Assembly (NCBI GenBank): GCA_964035015.1
Contig: OZ036004.1
Location: 10,570,076 to 10,634,075, forward strand
Length of the DNA: 64,000 bases
Source of the DNA: Corallium rubrum
Taxonomy: Eukaryota; Cnidaria; Anthozoa; Scleralcyonacea; Coralliidae
Direction of reading: 5' to 3'
Positions 11,868 through 22,739 of the stretch are shown here, in pieces; the first letter of the stretch is position 1; each line of letters begins with the position of its first letter. The notes beneath the pieces are model-generated. The model was not told where the DNA came from and made no database searches. It saw only the letters and a program-made list of their open reading frames with translations. Position numbers and translations under genes: made by a program.

Positions 11868-11868
11868 T
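11778..11868 (+). repeat. (ATT)n microsatellite
   Basis: About 30 uninterrupted ATT units. Copy 1 of the duplication has none here. ATT tails often mark the 3' ends of LINEs of the kind seen at 63.0 kb, so it may be a remnant LINE tail. Confidence 0.9.
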
Positions 11869-11929
11869 AAGGAGGATAAGTTTTTCAGCAGAGCTGGTGG
11901 GGTCCTCCATTTACAACTAAGACCTATAT

Positions 11930-12150
11930 AGCATGTTCTAAGGATTTAGGGTGAAGGAAAATTCGAGTGTAGAATATATACATTTTAAGACCAAACCGGG
12001 AGCAGTTGCGAAAAATGCAACTACACAGGCCCTCCGGCAGGAATTGAACCCACGACCTGGCGATTCTAGTGCAATGCTCTGACCACTGAGCCACGGAGGC
12101 CGTTGCCGAGAGTGAAATGCCTAATCGAGTGAAATGCCCAATATCATTTA
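11930..12150 (-). repeat. tRNA-derived SINE, single copy
   Basis: Same family as 742-1415; the tRNA-like head is at 12030-12100 on the minus strand. One base in the anticodon stem differs from the trimer. Its far end is truncated and fused to a short duplicated GAGTGAAATGCC stretch. Confidence 0.8.
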
Positions 12151-12162
12151 TAAGACCTATAT

Positions 12163-12217
12163 AGGTGTTGATTTTACGGAGGGAGGAAAACCGGAGAACC
12201 CGGCGAAAAACCCTCGA
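12163..12217 (+). repeat. Short dispersed repeat (GGTGTTGATTTTACGGAGGG type), second copy
   Basis: The plus strand carries the same sequence as the minus strand at 3554-3640, ending CGGCGAAAAACCCTCGA. Confidence 0.6.
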
Positions 12218-12261
12218 ACTATCACAGGAGAGACCAACTAAACTCTACTCACATGAGTGCC

Positions 12262-12490
12262 CACCCCAAGAACGGGGCTATTTCCTTTTTCCTTCAAGTC
12301 CTCCTTCACTCTATCTCTCCATCTCTTGTGTGGTCTGCCTCGGTTCCGTTTCCCAGGAGCTTCCATTCCAAGGGCATAGCAAATCGGTTCATTGACTTCC
12401 CTCCTCCGTACGTGGCCAAACCACCTTAGCCTCGCCTCTCTCGCTTTCTCCTCTATCCCTCTTATACTCCAGCTCAGGCTAGAAAATTCA
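12262..12490 (-). pseudogene. LINE reverse transcriptase C-terminal fragment (better preserved copy)
   Basis: The minus strand reads AREARLRWFGHVRRREV, then MEAPGKRNRGRPHKRW and KEDL without a stop. This is the classic C-terminal tail of LINE reverse transcriptases. No polymerase domain precedes it. The paralogous piece is at 2262-2475. Confidence 0.75.
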
Positions 12491-13254
12491 GATGTAAATG
12501 CGAGGTAAAATCCAACCCTTTTACAATAAGACTATAGCACACCTAAAAGTCTGGTTTCGTTGTAATTTATATCGCCGATTTTCCTCGGGCTCACAACTTC
12601 GCGAGTCTGTAACGCTCATATAGTTAAAGTGTATGGCATTCATAACAAACTCACTGGATGACTAAAGCTTTGTTTGTGATCTCTTTCACAGTATATATAA
12701 CAATATAGCGCGCTGCGCGCATTATTTACACGTTCAAAAATTTCCCCTTGAGACTCGTGTCTTGAATGTTCAACGAATTTGCAAATGTTCAAATTGGTGT
12801 ACGACACTGAGGTCTTTGAGGAAGTCATTACGTAGACTCCTTCAACAAAATTGAAGATTTTAATTGGTACGATGTAAAGAAGAGAAGTGAGCACATGAAA
12901 GGCAGGACGGGACGTTTGCCGAGATGGCAAGTTAAGCAGAATTTTCAGACATTGCTTTAAATTAAGAAAAACTGAAAAAAACAAAGACAAACTAGACTTG
13001 ATCATCTGCTTCCGGTTTTCATATTTTTCAGTAGGGAAAAATTTATTTTTCCCTACGGAAAAATAAATGTAATGTCACCTGCTGTCAAAAAACCATCACG
13101 ATTTTCGGATCGCCACACGAGGACCATTCGCCCAATCAGGAAGTTAAAAAAACGGATTTTGACACATGATATATATGACCAACGTTATTGCAGCTAAAAC
13201 TACGTCTATAGAATATTCCTTTTTGTTAAAAAACGACGGATATAATTTACATCG

Positions 13255-13424
13255 TGAATGAATGAATGAATGAATGAATGAATGAATGAATGAATGAATG
13301 AATGAATGAATGAATGAATGAATGAATGAATGAATGAATGAATGAATGAATGAATGAATGAATGAATGAATGAATGAATGAATGAATGAATGAATGAATG
13401 AATGAATGAATGAATGAATGAACT
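13255..13424 (+). repeat. (GAAT)n microsatellite
   Basis: About 42 uninterrupted units. At the matching place copy 1 (near 1525) has about 1.5 units and copy 2 (near 11195) about 3. Confidence 0.95.
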
Positions 13425-13600
13425 AAGTAATTTATTCCAATAATTAAACTAACATAGTTACTGAGACGGAAGTAACTAATCGGTACATAATTTTAAAAAT
13501 GTCATGTTGTTTGGACGAAAATTAATTAGTAGGAAACTAAAGCGCCGACATACTTTCAGGCAAAACGCATTTTACGACTGAGGAGCAAGGAACATTTTAA

Positions 13601-14090
13601 AGTGCCTATATATGAAACGAAAATTAAGTTTCTCTTATTTGAAAGAACTAGTCTTACATTGACAATATAACATATTTTGCAGATTTTCGTTTCCTTGCTT
13701 CGTTTTTGAGATATTTCAGTTTGTTTGATATGCAATAAGATAACTTTACGTCACTCTTTGCATAATGACTTCTCGCAAAGTGTTCAATATCTTTATCATT
13801 GAACAAAAGCACTTGGCGAATTAGGAACCATGTGCGAGTGTCTCTCCTACAACATGGTCTGCATGCACATTTTAAGTGTTTTTATTTGAAAATAACAGAC
13901 ATATATAATCTTTTGCGGTAAGTCATTATGCAAAGTGTGACGTAAAGTTATCTTATAAGTAAATTGACATATCCGAAACGAACTGATATCTCGACGGCAA
14001 AGCACGGAAACAAAAAACTGCAAAAGATGTTACTTCGTCATTTTAAGTGTTCTTTTAAATAAGACAAACTTAATTTTCGTTTCATAGGCA
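13601..14090. mobile_element. Fold-back MITE of the TTAA family, second copy
   Basis: It begins AGTGCCTAT after TTAA and ends CATAGGCAC before TCAA. Copies 1 and 2 of the host repeat have the uninterrupted site ACCTTAA followed by GGTAAG, giving a direct empty-site comparison. The TCAA is best read as a mutated TTAA. The arms have diverged more than in the copy at 5540-6026. Confidence 0.75.
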
Positions 14091-14252
14091 CATCAAAGGC
14101 AAGTCTGTTGTAGGCTGATATAAAGTACTTATAGTTTAAACTGAAATACAGTGAATACCGGTTCATAAGTCAGTACATTTACCAACACAACCTGTCGTCT
14201 GTCTTAAGTTTTTCTTTACTTGATATTCATACACACATCGCGCGCGCCTATC

Positions 14253-14385
14253 TTTTAGTGGCTTAATTGAATCACGTATTTCACCCCAAGAAACTTCTTT
14301 CCGAGAAATCCTTGTCACTTCTCATGTTATCTTCGCACTCAAAATATTGCTAGCATATATGTAAATGAAGATCTTTTGTGTTTTT
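14253..14385 (+). repeat. Leader segment upstream of the small zinc protein gene, duplicated at 20966-21100
   Basis: Both copies share TTTTAGTGGCTT, AAACTTCTTTCCGAG, AATCCTTGTCACTTCTC, TTGCTAGCATAT and GTAAATG. In this copy the stretch leads into a polypyrimidine run, TTTTTTATAG, and the ATG of the next gene. It could be promoter plus 5' exon, or a transposon piece. Confidence 0.6.
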
Positions 14386-14390
14386 TATAG

Positions 14391-14712
14391 AATGGCAGAA
14401 GAAGTAACTGGTAAATATATCTATGTTATCCCTAACAGCAGAAGCCCAATTTCACAGTATGGATCTTGGAAACAGTTCTAGAAGCAAAAAACAGGAAAAA
14501 ACTTTCCAGACCGCTGCAGCTTTCAACGTTGCCAGAAAAATCCTCTGGATGGGGCACATGTACAAGTTGCCCGTGTAAAAGTTACCGAAGACGAAGACGG
14601 TCCGAATAGAACGTTTATTATGCCAACCTGCAGAGGATGTCGTAAGGGGCAGTGTGCTGGAAAAATCCCTAAAGTTACTCTTGCAGTTGTTGAAGAAAGT
14701 GACCATGCATAA
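14391..14712 (+). pseudogene. Small cysteine-rich protein with GAHV motif, one premature stop
   Basis: A polypyrimidine tract and TATAG acceptor precede ATG 14392. The frame encodes MAEEVTGKYIYVIPN and then SRSPISQYGSW. It hits TAG at codon 30 (14479-14481) and carries on open to codon 106. The second half has RCSFQRCQ, GAHV and FIMPTCRGCRKG: two CxxxC/CxxC pairs around a GAHV, the layout of small treble-clef-like zinc proteins with a C-GAHV-C-C signature. Function is unknown. The conserved-looking frame beyond the stop suggests recent loss, a sequencing error, or re-initiation further down. Confidence 0.6.
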
Positions 14713-14734
14713 AACCCAGTCCGATCAAGGCTCG

Positions 14735-14900
14735 GATTAGGCAAAACACATTTTACGACTGAGAAGCAAGGAACATTTTAATGTAACTATATGACACTTA
14801 GTCTAAACTGAAATACAGTGAACACCGGTCCATAAGAAGTTACATTCATTTACCAACACAACCTACTTCTGTCTTAAGTTTTTTTTTATTTAATATTGAT
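14735..14900. repeat. Segmental duplication, partial copy 4
   Basis: It repeats the segment GAAGCAAGGAACATTTTAA, then CTGAAATACAGTGAACACCGG, also seen near 1700, 11400 and 14130. Confidence 0.6.
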
Positions 14901-14909
14901 AATATAATT

Positions 14910-14933
14910 GCTGCCTCCCCTCAGGGAGGCAGC
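14910..14933. other. Perfect 10-bp hairpin, possible Helitron-type terminus
   Basis: GCTGCCTCCC pairs with GGGAGGCAGC across a CTCA loop. It is followed by ACACTAATC, so a CTAA^T junction lies three bases on, closer to the hairpin than is usual for Helitrons. It could be a terminator-like hairpin of an older insert. Confidence 0.3.
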
Positions 14934-15124
14934 ACACTAATCTTGACTTCGGTCTTGGGTCATCTGTGTCTTGCGTCCAGACCTCTTCGCCGAACTATGT
15001 AAAGCAGACGGCAGCTCGATCATGGGATGTAAGATGGTTAATAGTTGGCATTTCGCTAAGTTGGCTTTGTTTAACATCAGAGTATGTTTCAAAAGATTTG
15101 ACTTCTGTTTTCTTCAATTTTTAG

Positions 15125-17580
15125 GTATCAGACACAAAATCCAACATTAATAAATTTCATAAATCTATTGAATTTTCCATCAGTCAATGCATAATTTGTC
15201 AAGAGGCATGGCCATTGAAATCTAAGCCAAAGTCACCCGAGACTTATTTGTGTTCACGCTGTTCTAGAGATAAGAAATCTCCTAAAAAGTTTTCACTTGA
15301 AAATTCAATGATTCCTTCGCTTGTCCCACATCAGCTACAAGGTTTAACTCAAGTTGAGGAAATGTTGATCGCTCGAGCTCTCCCTATCATGAGAGTTTAT
15401 ATTAAACCCGGTGGCCAAAGAGGTTACTCAGGGCATTGTATTAACTTGCCACAGAATGTGAAAGAGCTTGCAACATCATTGCCAAGGTATCCAAAAGAAT
15501 TATCTGTGATCATTGTCAAGACAAAAGGTAAAAATAACACATTCAAAGATGTGACTGTGAGAAGAGAAAAAGTACACAATGCATTATTGTGGCTTATACA
15601 AAATAATCCTCATTATTCTGAGTTAGAAATTAATGAAGATGTATTAAACTCTTTACCTGAAAATGGTGTTCCAGCAGATCTCTTGACTGTTGAGACTGAA
15701 GATGCAATAAGTTCAGATGAATGTGTTACGGCTGATTTAGGCCCACCTACTGATAACCCTTCTGAGGACATAGTTTATAATGACTCAACTGAAATGAGTA
15801 GTTTCTTACCAGTTGGCGAACAACAAGAACAAGAAATAGAAGCGGTTAGAAATCACCTTTCTGAAAATGAACCAATAACATGGCCCACAATTGAAAATGA
15901 GCCATTAAATGAATATCAGGTATCACATCTGGCCACTATGGCTTTTCCAACATTATTTCCTGATGGGAAGGGTGATCCCACCAACCAAGGTCTCTTGAGA
16001 GATGTTTCTCTTCAAGAAAGAATTAAGCATCTTTTGAAATTTGCTGAATTTATTAATGGTAAGTGGGTGTACCGTTTTGCTAACCATCCCAGGTTTTCAT
16101 ACTGGGCTTTCAATATGATTCACAGAAAGCGCATTCTACAGCAAAGTGGAATTTTCCTCAAACAAAATCCAGGTGAAGCACATCTCACCATTGACGAGTT
16201 GCGTGAAATGGCTGCAAGTAATAACTCGGCTGTATTCATGTCCAAAGTGTCAAGGTATCTTGGCAATGTTGCTGGTACAAATGCTTACTGGAATAAAGTG
16301 CGAGAGGAACTCAAAGCCATTATAACTAATGTTGGAGCACCAACATTGTTCTTTACTTTTTCATCAGCAGATATGCATTGGCCTGAATTACATGCCCTGT
16401 TGGCAGCAAATACAGATAATGCCACCAGTGAGATGAGGCGACAAAATGTTATTAACAATCCTCACATTGTAGATTGGTTTTTTACTCAGAGACTAGAAAG
16501 CTTTGTTAAACACTGGCTTTATGATACTCTGGGTGCAAAGTGGCACTGGTTTAGATACGAATACCAAGGTAGAGGTAGTATTCATTGCCATGGTACTGCT
16601 AAACTAAATAATGACCCAGGATTGTGTCAACTTACTCAGACTGCCCTGAAAGGGTTCTTGGCTCAAAAGCTTAAGGATGAAAATGATTGTCCTCATACAA
16701 CAGAACTAGACCAGGACATTGAAGCTGGTAAGCAAGCTGCTGATACAGCATGTCAGTATGTTGATTGGTTACTGTCAACTGTGAACCCAAACCCACCAGA
16801 TGAAGATGTGTGGATAAGACCCCAAGTCCATCCATGTCAGAAACGTCATAATGACATTCCTGACTATGAAGTACAATCTGATTATGTCGATCTTTTAAAT
16901 ATGGTTCAACGACACACTCGTTGTAGCACAAACTACTGTCTAAGAAAAAAATCTAGTGACTCAGAGTTGAAATGCAGATTTCGTTTTCCATTTGATAACT
17001 CTCCTCAAACAAAATTAGAATTTGAGGAAATCCACAGTAAAGGTGATAATGTTCAATATAGAGCAAAGATTACAACTAAAAGAAATGATCCCAGGTTGAA
17101 CAACCACCAACAACTCCAACTGCAAGGGTGGAGAGCTAACTGTGATATTCAAGTTGTTATTGATCATTATGCTTGTGTTGAATATTTGACTAAATATGCT
17201 GCTAAAGGTGAACCAAGGTCACCTTTGCTGAAACAAGCATTTAATTCTATTGTTGAGAATGTTGACAATAATTGTCACCCTCACAGAGCTATCAAGAAGG
17301 TAGTAATGAAAACTCTTGGTGAAAGAGATTACGCAGCTCAAGAGACAATGCATCATTTGTTATCACTAAAACTTCATAGTTCATCATTTAAAGTGATTCC
17401 AGTGAGCCTCAATGGTTCACGTAGAGTACGTGACAATGCATGTAGAGAAGATGGTGATTCTTGCACGGACAACTCACTTCTTGACGTGTATGCTAACCGT
17501 CAACAATATGACAGTTCACCTGATGTTATGAACATGAACTTTGTTCAATTTGCTACAACATACGCAAAGTTGTTAACAAT
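15125..17580 (+). pseudogene. Helitron Rep (HUH) protein half
   Basis: A strong acceptor (TTCTTCAATTTTTAG) ends at 15124, so the coding exon starts at 15125; an upstream exon is expected. The first part has [12 protein letters not shown] and YLCSRC, the usual N-terminal CxxC/CxxC zinc finger. The Helitron N domain follows ([37 protein letters not shown]). The HUH motif is GRGSIHCHG, and the Rep tyrosines sit in EYLTKYAAK. Numbered from the TTG at 15215, the two histidines are 457 and 459 and the tyrosines 657 and 661. The product would nick single strands and drive rolling-circle transposition. The frame shifts near 17565; the link to the helicase half continues in another frame. Confidence 0.9.
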
Positions 17581-19490
17581 GAACTTAACAAACTACCAGA
17601 GAACGTTGTTCCAAGAATATTTCCAACATACTCCCCTAATCCTAAAGGACCAAATTTTGGCCTTTACTGTAAATATCAGCTTCTCAGGTATAAACCCTGG
17701 CAAACAACCCAAAACAATGCATGGGGTGACCACGAACCAACTGACGAGATTTTGGTTAATCATTGGCAAGAATTCTTGCAGACACCTTATGGACAAACCA
17801 ATGTGCCAGACTGGTTTGACAAACTACAAACTGTTATTGAAAGCCAACAAGAACCAGAAGATCAACCTTGCGAAGAGCAAGTGAATACCCGAGAAGAATG
17901 GATGATCTTATCTGATCTTAACACCCCATTTGAAGACCCTGAACAAACACCAGAGTCAACACATGACTGGCACCTAGACAGAGTCCAGTATTCTGATCAA
18001 CAAATTTATGAAATGCCAACATGGATAAAAAACAAAAGAGATAATCATATCACTACTGACCAGTATGAATTTGTAGATATAAATAGTTTCAGTAAAATGC
18101 AAGGACTTGCTTATAATATTGTCAAGTCACATTTTGATGATACTTCATCAGAAAAAGAGCCATTATGTCTCATTATAATTGGTGTAGCTGGTACTGGTAA
18201 GAGTTACCTTATTAATGCTATTCGCAACGTTTTGCAGAATAAATGTGCAGTTACTGCAACAACTGGTAAAGCCTCATATAATATAAGAGGTATCACTGTT
18301 CACTCATTGTTGAAATTACCCATTGGATCAAGGGGTAAAAAAGATCTTACAGGTCAAAGCCTGTGCAGATTGCAAGAAAGTCTAAATGGGGTTGACTATA
18401 TTCTTATTGATGAATATTCTATGCTAGGTCAAGTTGCTTTTGGCTGGATAGACAAGCGTTGCAAACAAGCAACAGCATGTCATAACAAAGTTTTTGGAGG
18501 GAAATCCTGATCTTAATTGGTGACCCAGGCCAGTTGCCACCTGTAGCAGATAAGCCTCTTTATCATGCTAAACCATCAAGTGATGTTGGTGAACAAGGGT
18601 ACCAAACTTACAGAATGTTTGACAAAGTTGTTAAGCTCACTATTAATCAGCGAGTACAAGGTATAAGTTCTGAACAGGTCGGGTTCAGAGATTTACTGTT
18701 GCGACTCCGTAAAGCCGAGTCAACAGTCAATGACTGGAAATTACTTTTGACTCGCCAGCCATCAGACATCCCAAATCTGTCTGAATTTGAAGATTCTACC
18801 AGACTCTTCTATAGCAATGAACAAGTTGCAAATTATAATCATGAACAACTGACTAAACTTGGGCATCCAGTTGCTCACATCAATGCTCGGCATTCATCTG
18901 CAACTGCAAAGAAAATTTCTTCAGAAGACATGTCTGGATTACAACCTGTGGTATTTCTAGCCAAGGATGCTAGGGTCATGCTAACCATGAATTTATGGTC
19001 AAGTGTTGGTCTCTGCAATGGGGCTACTGGAACAGTCATTGACTTCATATTTGAGAACAACCATCACCCACCAGACTTGCCTGTTGCTGTAATTGTTCAG
19101 TTTGACAACTATAGAGGTCCTTCATTTATTGAGACCCAACCGTCATGTGTCCCAATATGCCCTATCACTGTCTCGTCACAGTCAGAAAATGGTTTCCATG
19201 AGAGGCAACAATTACCTCTCAGACTTGCTTGGGCTCTGACGATACATAAGAGCCAAGGACTCACACTTTCAAAAGCTTGGATTGATATTGGTAAATCTGA
19301 GAGAACTGCTGGAATGTCTTATGTTGCAATCAGCAGAGTGAAAACACTATCATCTTGTGTTATTGAACCCATGACTTATGAAAGGTTGACAAGCTTAAAA
19401 TCATCTGTAAATTTACAGTTTAGACTTCAAGAAGAAAACCGGCTTCACTGTATGGCACAGATGACATCCACTGCATTTAGCAACTCATAA
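17566..19490 (+). pseudogene. Helitron PIF1-type helicase half, frameshifted
   Basis: The linker ([17 protein letters not shown], then [12 protein letters not shown]) is open from about 17566 in a new frame. Walker A is GVAGTGKS (18181-18204) and Walker B is LIDEYSM. Near 18500 the frame shifts again, just before motif III (LIGDPGQLPPV). Then come VMLTMNLWSSVGLCNGATG, WALTIHKSQGLTL (motif V) and MSYVAISRVKTL (motif VI), ending at 19490. All SF1B helicase motifs are present, so only the two shifts prevent a single Rep-helicase protein. No extra endonuclease or OTU domain is seen. Confidence 0.9.
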
Positions 19491-20863
19491 AACAAACACC
19501 GAGTAATATAAAAGGGGATTTCTATTGAGTAACCCCAAAAGTTAGAATGTACTGTAATTATGCAGTGAACAAATATACTAAATGACATGTATTATTATAC
19601 ATTTCATTTCTTTGACATAAATTACTTATATTAATTAATATTATTTTTTAATGAAAACGATATAATTGGCAAGGTCAACGGTAAGTTTTTATCTTTTATA
19701 ATATTAGTACCAGTCTACTGTATATAATCCCTCATAATACCCCCTCTCCCTCCCCCCTTGTTTCTGTTCTCTCTGTTTGTTTTTTAAACTATGTTTACTT
19801 TGTTTAATAAATTCTTCTTTTAATTTATAGATTTTAGTCATTCTGGATGCATTATATAGTATAATGTACAATGTGTCCCCCCCAAAAACAATAACTGACG
19901 AAGAGTCTACTGAAAAGAAATGGATTGCCAATTTATGCCCTGATGTACATACATATCATGTGATTTGGAATAATGATAATCTACAATGGTTTCAACGATA
20001 ACTCCCTGCACAACGCTGTATGTCATGTGGATACATGTGTAATAAACTAATAATTATGTGGAAATCTCCCAAAACTGGATTCTGAGAAAAATCAATGCTT
20101 TACTGAAAACGTCATCATGGATTTATTGGTGTATCTACGCTGGTGATTTCAATAGATGGACATGTAGGAATGAATACAAAAATATCTCGCCAAAAGAAAT
20201 TGAGCTAGCTTCACACCAAGAGTGACTGCAGTGCAGACTAATCCTACCATGTCAAGAAGTGTAATAAAAGCCATCATATCCTGTATATTAACAATGGGAT
20301 TATAACACACAATATAGTATACAGTATGACATGTACATGTCATTTGCGATTATAAATATCTACTCCTAATCATGGACCCTAAAAAACTGCTACAGGAAAT
20401 TATGTGGATACCTGCGTAATTATGTAATGGAAATCTCCTCAAAAGGAGTGACTTGTTCAGAGACTCAGAAAACCAAATGACATAATCATCTCCCTTTGGG
20501 AACGAACATGTTATTTTTAAAAAATCCTAATATTACTTGTCTGATCCCTACTGTACATTATCCTGTAATGAATGAAATATCTCCTGAAGAAGTGGATTGT
20601 GCCTGGGAAGTCCAAAGAATCTGATAAAGTCAGAGATTAACAATCAAATAATAACACAGTGCATCTACTGTAGTCTGTAGTGTATACTTTAGATTCCGGC
20701 AATAGCCTTGCCAATATATTGCAAAATTGTACTAGGTACATTATACCAATAATTTTGTAACTTTAAAATCTATGATAATTAAATATTTCATATCAAAAAC
20801 ACCACGTTCAATTTCACTCGACACATTTTCCCATTGATGATGCAAAGTGTGACGATTCCCGTG
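19491..20863. other. No gene seen; probable Helitron 3' non-coding region
   Basis: AT-rich sequence without a conserved frame, between the helicase stop and the candidate 3' terminus at 20864-20899. Confidence 0.45.
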
Positions 20864-20899
20864 GCAAGGCAGCACTTCCCTTGCGATAGTAACTCCTAG
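20864..20899 (+). other. Candidate Helitron 3' end: hairpin plus CTAG
   Basis: GCAAGG (20864-20869) pairs with CCTTGC (20879-20884). After 11 bases comes CTAG followed by T. A hairpin 10-12 bases before CTRR, inserted ahead of T, is the canonical Helitron 3' end. The matching 5' TC end was not located. Confidence 0.4.
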
Positions 20900-20965
20900 T
20901 AATAATCTTTATGTAAACTGTTAGATCCCTTCAGTTATACAAAACTGATATTAATGGAATGAACA

Positions 20966-21100
20966 GTGCAAGTTTTAGTGGCTTGAATCACCTCGAGAAA
21001 CTTCTTTCCGAGGAATCCTTGTCACTTCTCCATGTTAACTTCTCACTCAAAACGTTGCTAGCATGATGATATATGCTAGCATATGTAAATGGAAAGTAAG
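20966..21100 (+). repeat. Second copy of the leader segment at 14253-14385
   Basis: It shares the same blocks (AAACTTCTTTCCGAG, AATCCTTGTCACTTCTCC, ATATGCTAGCATATGTAAATG) but has no coding sequence after it. Together the two copies bracket the small zinc protein gene and the Helitron as direct repeats. Confidence 0.6.
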
Positions 21101-21370
21101 TGTTTTTTGCGGATACTGGTTGTAAACCATATCCGCTATGAGCTAGGATGTACTAGGTTGACTGTGTTTCGTCGATCACGTGATCAAGGTATGAATGAAC
21201 CATAAACGTACTTCATGGGCCTTATTCGTATGTACGAACCACAGAATAATAATCATTGCTTCTATTTCTAGTCAAGCATGCGCATTGGATTAACCAATCA
21301 GAACTGGCCCTGAAATGGCTGTTACCAGAGCCTCGTGTGAGTATGGGAACGCGCGGGGCTAGGTTACGAG

Positions 21371-21425
21371 ATTGGTTCTGCTGTATTCGTAGCTGGAAAC
21401 CAGTCACGAATACAGCAGAACCAAT
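21371..21425. repeat. Perfect 20-bp inverted repeat with nested inner stem
   Basis: ATTGGTTCTGCTGTATTCGT is mirrored exactly at 21406-21425. The 15-base centre contains a further CTGG/CCAG stem with an AAA loop, giving an almost continuous hairpin of about 25 bp. Confidence 0.85.
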
Positions 21426-21486
21426 CCATTGCGCATGCAAGTGTCAGTTGCTTGGATACAATCTTGAACCCAGTCCAAATCAGAGC

Positions 21487-21627
21487 ACAAAACAAAACAA
21501 AACAAAACAAAACAAAACAAAACAAAACAAAACAAAACAAAACAAAACAAAACAAAACAAAACAAAACAAAACAAAACAAAACAAAACAAAACAAAACAA
21601 AACAAAACAAAACAAAACAAAACAAAA
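21487..21627 (+). repeat. (AAAAC)n microsatellite
   Basis: About 28 tandem AAAAC units, with open frames on both strands that are pure repeat translation. Confidence 0.95.
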
Positions 21628-22083
21628 GAAGAACCGGTTAAACGGGTCTTAAACGGGTTACTTTCGTCCTAAATCAGTAAATCTAAAATCTTCGACGAAG
21701 CCAAACATAAATACAGCTGACAGCACAGCCTTCTTTTCTTCCTCTCTAGTCTCTCAGCGAAATAAGGAAGAGAAGGCTCTGCTCATAGGGTAGTTTATTT
21801 TCTGTGTACATCATTCTTCATTTATATTTACCAGACAAGATGAGCGAATAACGATTAAATTAACATTAAGGTCGTTTGTACGGCGGAAAATAAGTCGCGC
21901 TGGATAATATAAACCGAAGCTTCAATAAATCGAGAATAGCTCTTATACAAACGATCAATTCTTTAATAAACCGCGGCTTATTTTGGACTAACTTCCACCC
22001 TGGGCTTATTTTAGTCGCGGCTTATTTATGAATTGACCATTTATACGACCATTTATACGCTTATTTAAGGAGGATTTCACATA

Positions 22084-22452
22084 ACTTTTGACGAAAGCGT
22101 TGCGAGGTTTGTTCGTTATTTCCGAAGGTGGCCACGAACTTGGAAAATTCATTACGTATAGTAGCCAATCAGGTTACGAACTTCGAAACGAAGTTGCCAA
22201 ATTGCGAAGTTTGTTGTTTGATCATTTCGAAGTGCTCTAGCTGTTATGTGAAAACGTATAATTTAATAGTTGATACTCTCACGCCAAATCAATTTACTAG
22301 TATAGACTTAAAAATTGCTGACTTCAGGTCAATATTCGATTTGAACTCAAATTTCAAACTTCGCAAGTTCGCAACTTCGTCTCCAAGTTCGCAACCTATC
22401 CTGAAGTAACCAACCTCGGAAATAACAATTTCGGAATGCCTTCGTCAAAAGT
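22084..22452. mobile_element. Fold-back element with ACTTTTGACGAA ends
   Basis: ACTTTTGACGAAAGC at the left is mirrored by TTCGTCAAAAGT at the right. Inside there are further mirrored stretches built on GTTGCGAAGTTCG-like words. A piece of the interior (AACGTATAATTTAATAG, then CTCTCACGCCAAA) recurs near 59140. Confidence 0.55.
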
Positions 22453-22707
22453 TTAGTAAAATAACCTTGGCTTATTTACTGCAGTTCAAACGGCTCTATT
22501 GTATATATTATTAATATTCCAAGGTGGAAAATTCAGTGAATTCGTTAATTCAGTAAACAAAAAGAGACTGAAAGAAAAAAATGAGAATATTAAAAATAAA
22601 ACAATATCGAAGTCTGGTTAAAAAGATTATTGCCCAGCAAACTATTCTTAAAAGAGGCATGAATTCAAACAAAACAACAATAATCAAACATATTAAATTT
22701 TATTGAT

Positions 22708-22739
22708 GACGTTTCGTTACTGTCCAGTAACATCTTCAG
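22708..22739 (-). other. Hammerhead-like core motif in the left inverted end
   Basis: The minus strand reads CTGAAGA, then a 7-bp stem GTTACTG/CAGTAAC, then GAAACGTC: the CUGANGA-stem II-GAAA order of hammerhead ribozymes. Helix I pairing is not evident here and one base next to the core is unpaired, so activity is unproven. Confidence 0.4.

Larger units (their letters stand above)
10329..12870. repeat. Segmental duplication, copy 2
   Basis: Paralogue of 1-3475. It lacks the SINE trimer and the MITE of copy 1, but has its own insert at about 11770-12217: a long ATT microsatellite, one SINE and the GGTGTTGATTTTACGG repeat. Small differences throughout (for example GAATGAATGAATGAAC where copy 1 has GAATGAAC) show that it is not an assembly duplicate. 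Confidence 0.85.
13185..14225. repeat. Segmental duplication, partial copy 3
   Basis: It matches copy 1 from about 1440 (CTAAAACTACGTCTA, then TTTTTGTTAAA) to about 1830. It is interrupted by a hugely expanded GAAT microsatellite and by the TTAA-flanked MITE at 13601-14090. Confidence 0.75.

Noticed and set aside
11778..11868. Poly-tyrosine protein
   Set aside because: Translation of an ATT microsatellite.
14479..14481. Recoded TAG (special amino acid) in the small zinc protein
   Set aside because: No evidence of recoding in animals at TAG; a nonsense change or base error is simpler.
14452..14744. Minus-strand frames opposite the small zinc protein
   Set aside because: The plus-strand frame has the conserved cysteine/GAHV pattern; the minus frames have none.
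21364..21652. Repeat proteins on both strands (Lys-Gln-Asn-Lys-Thr and Phe-Val-Leu-Phe-Cys)
   Set aside because: Translations of the AAAAC microsatellite.
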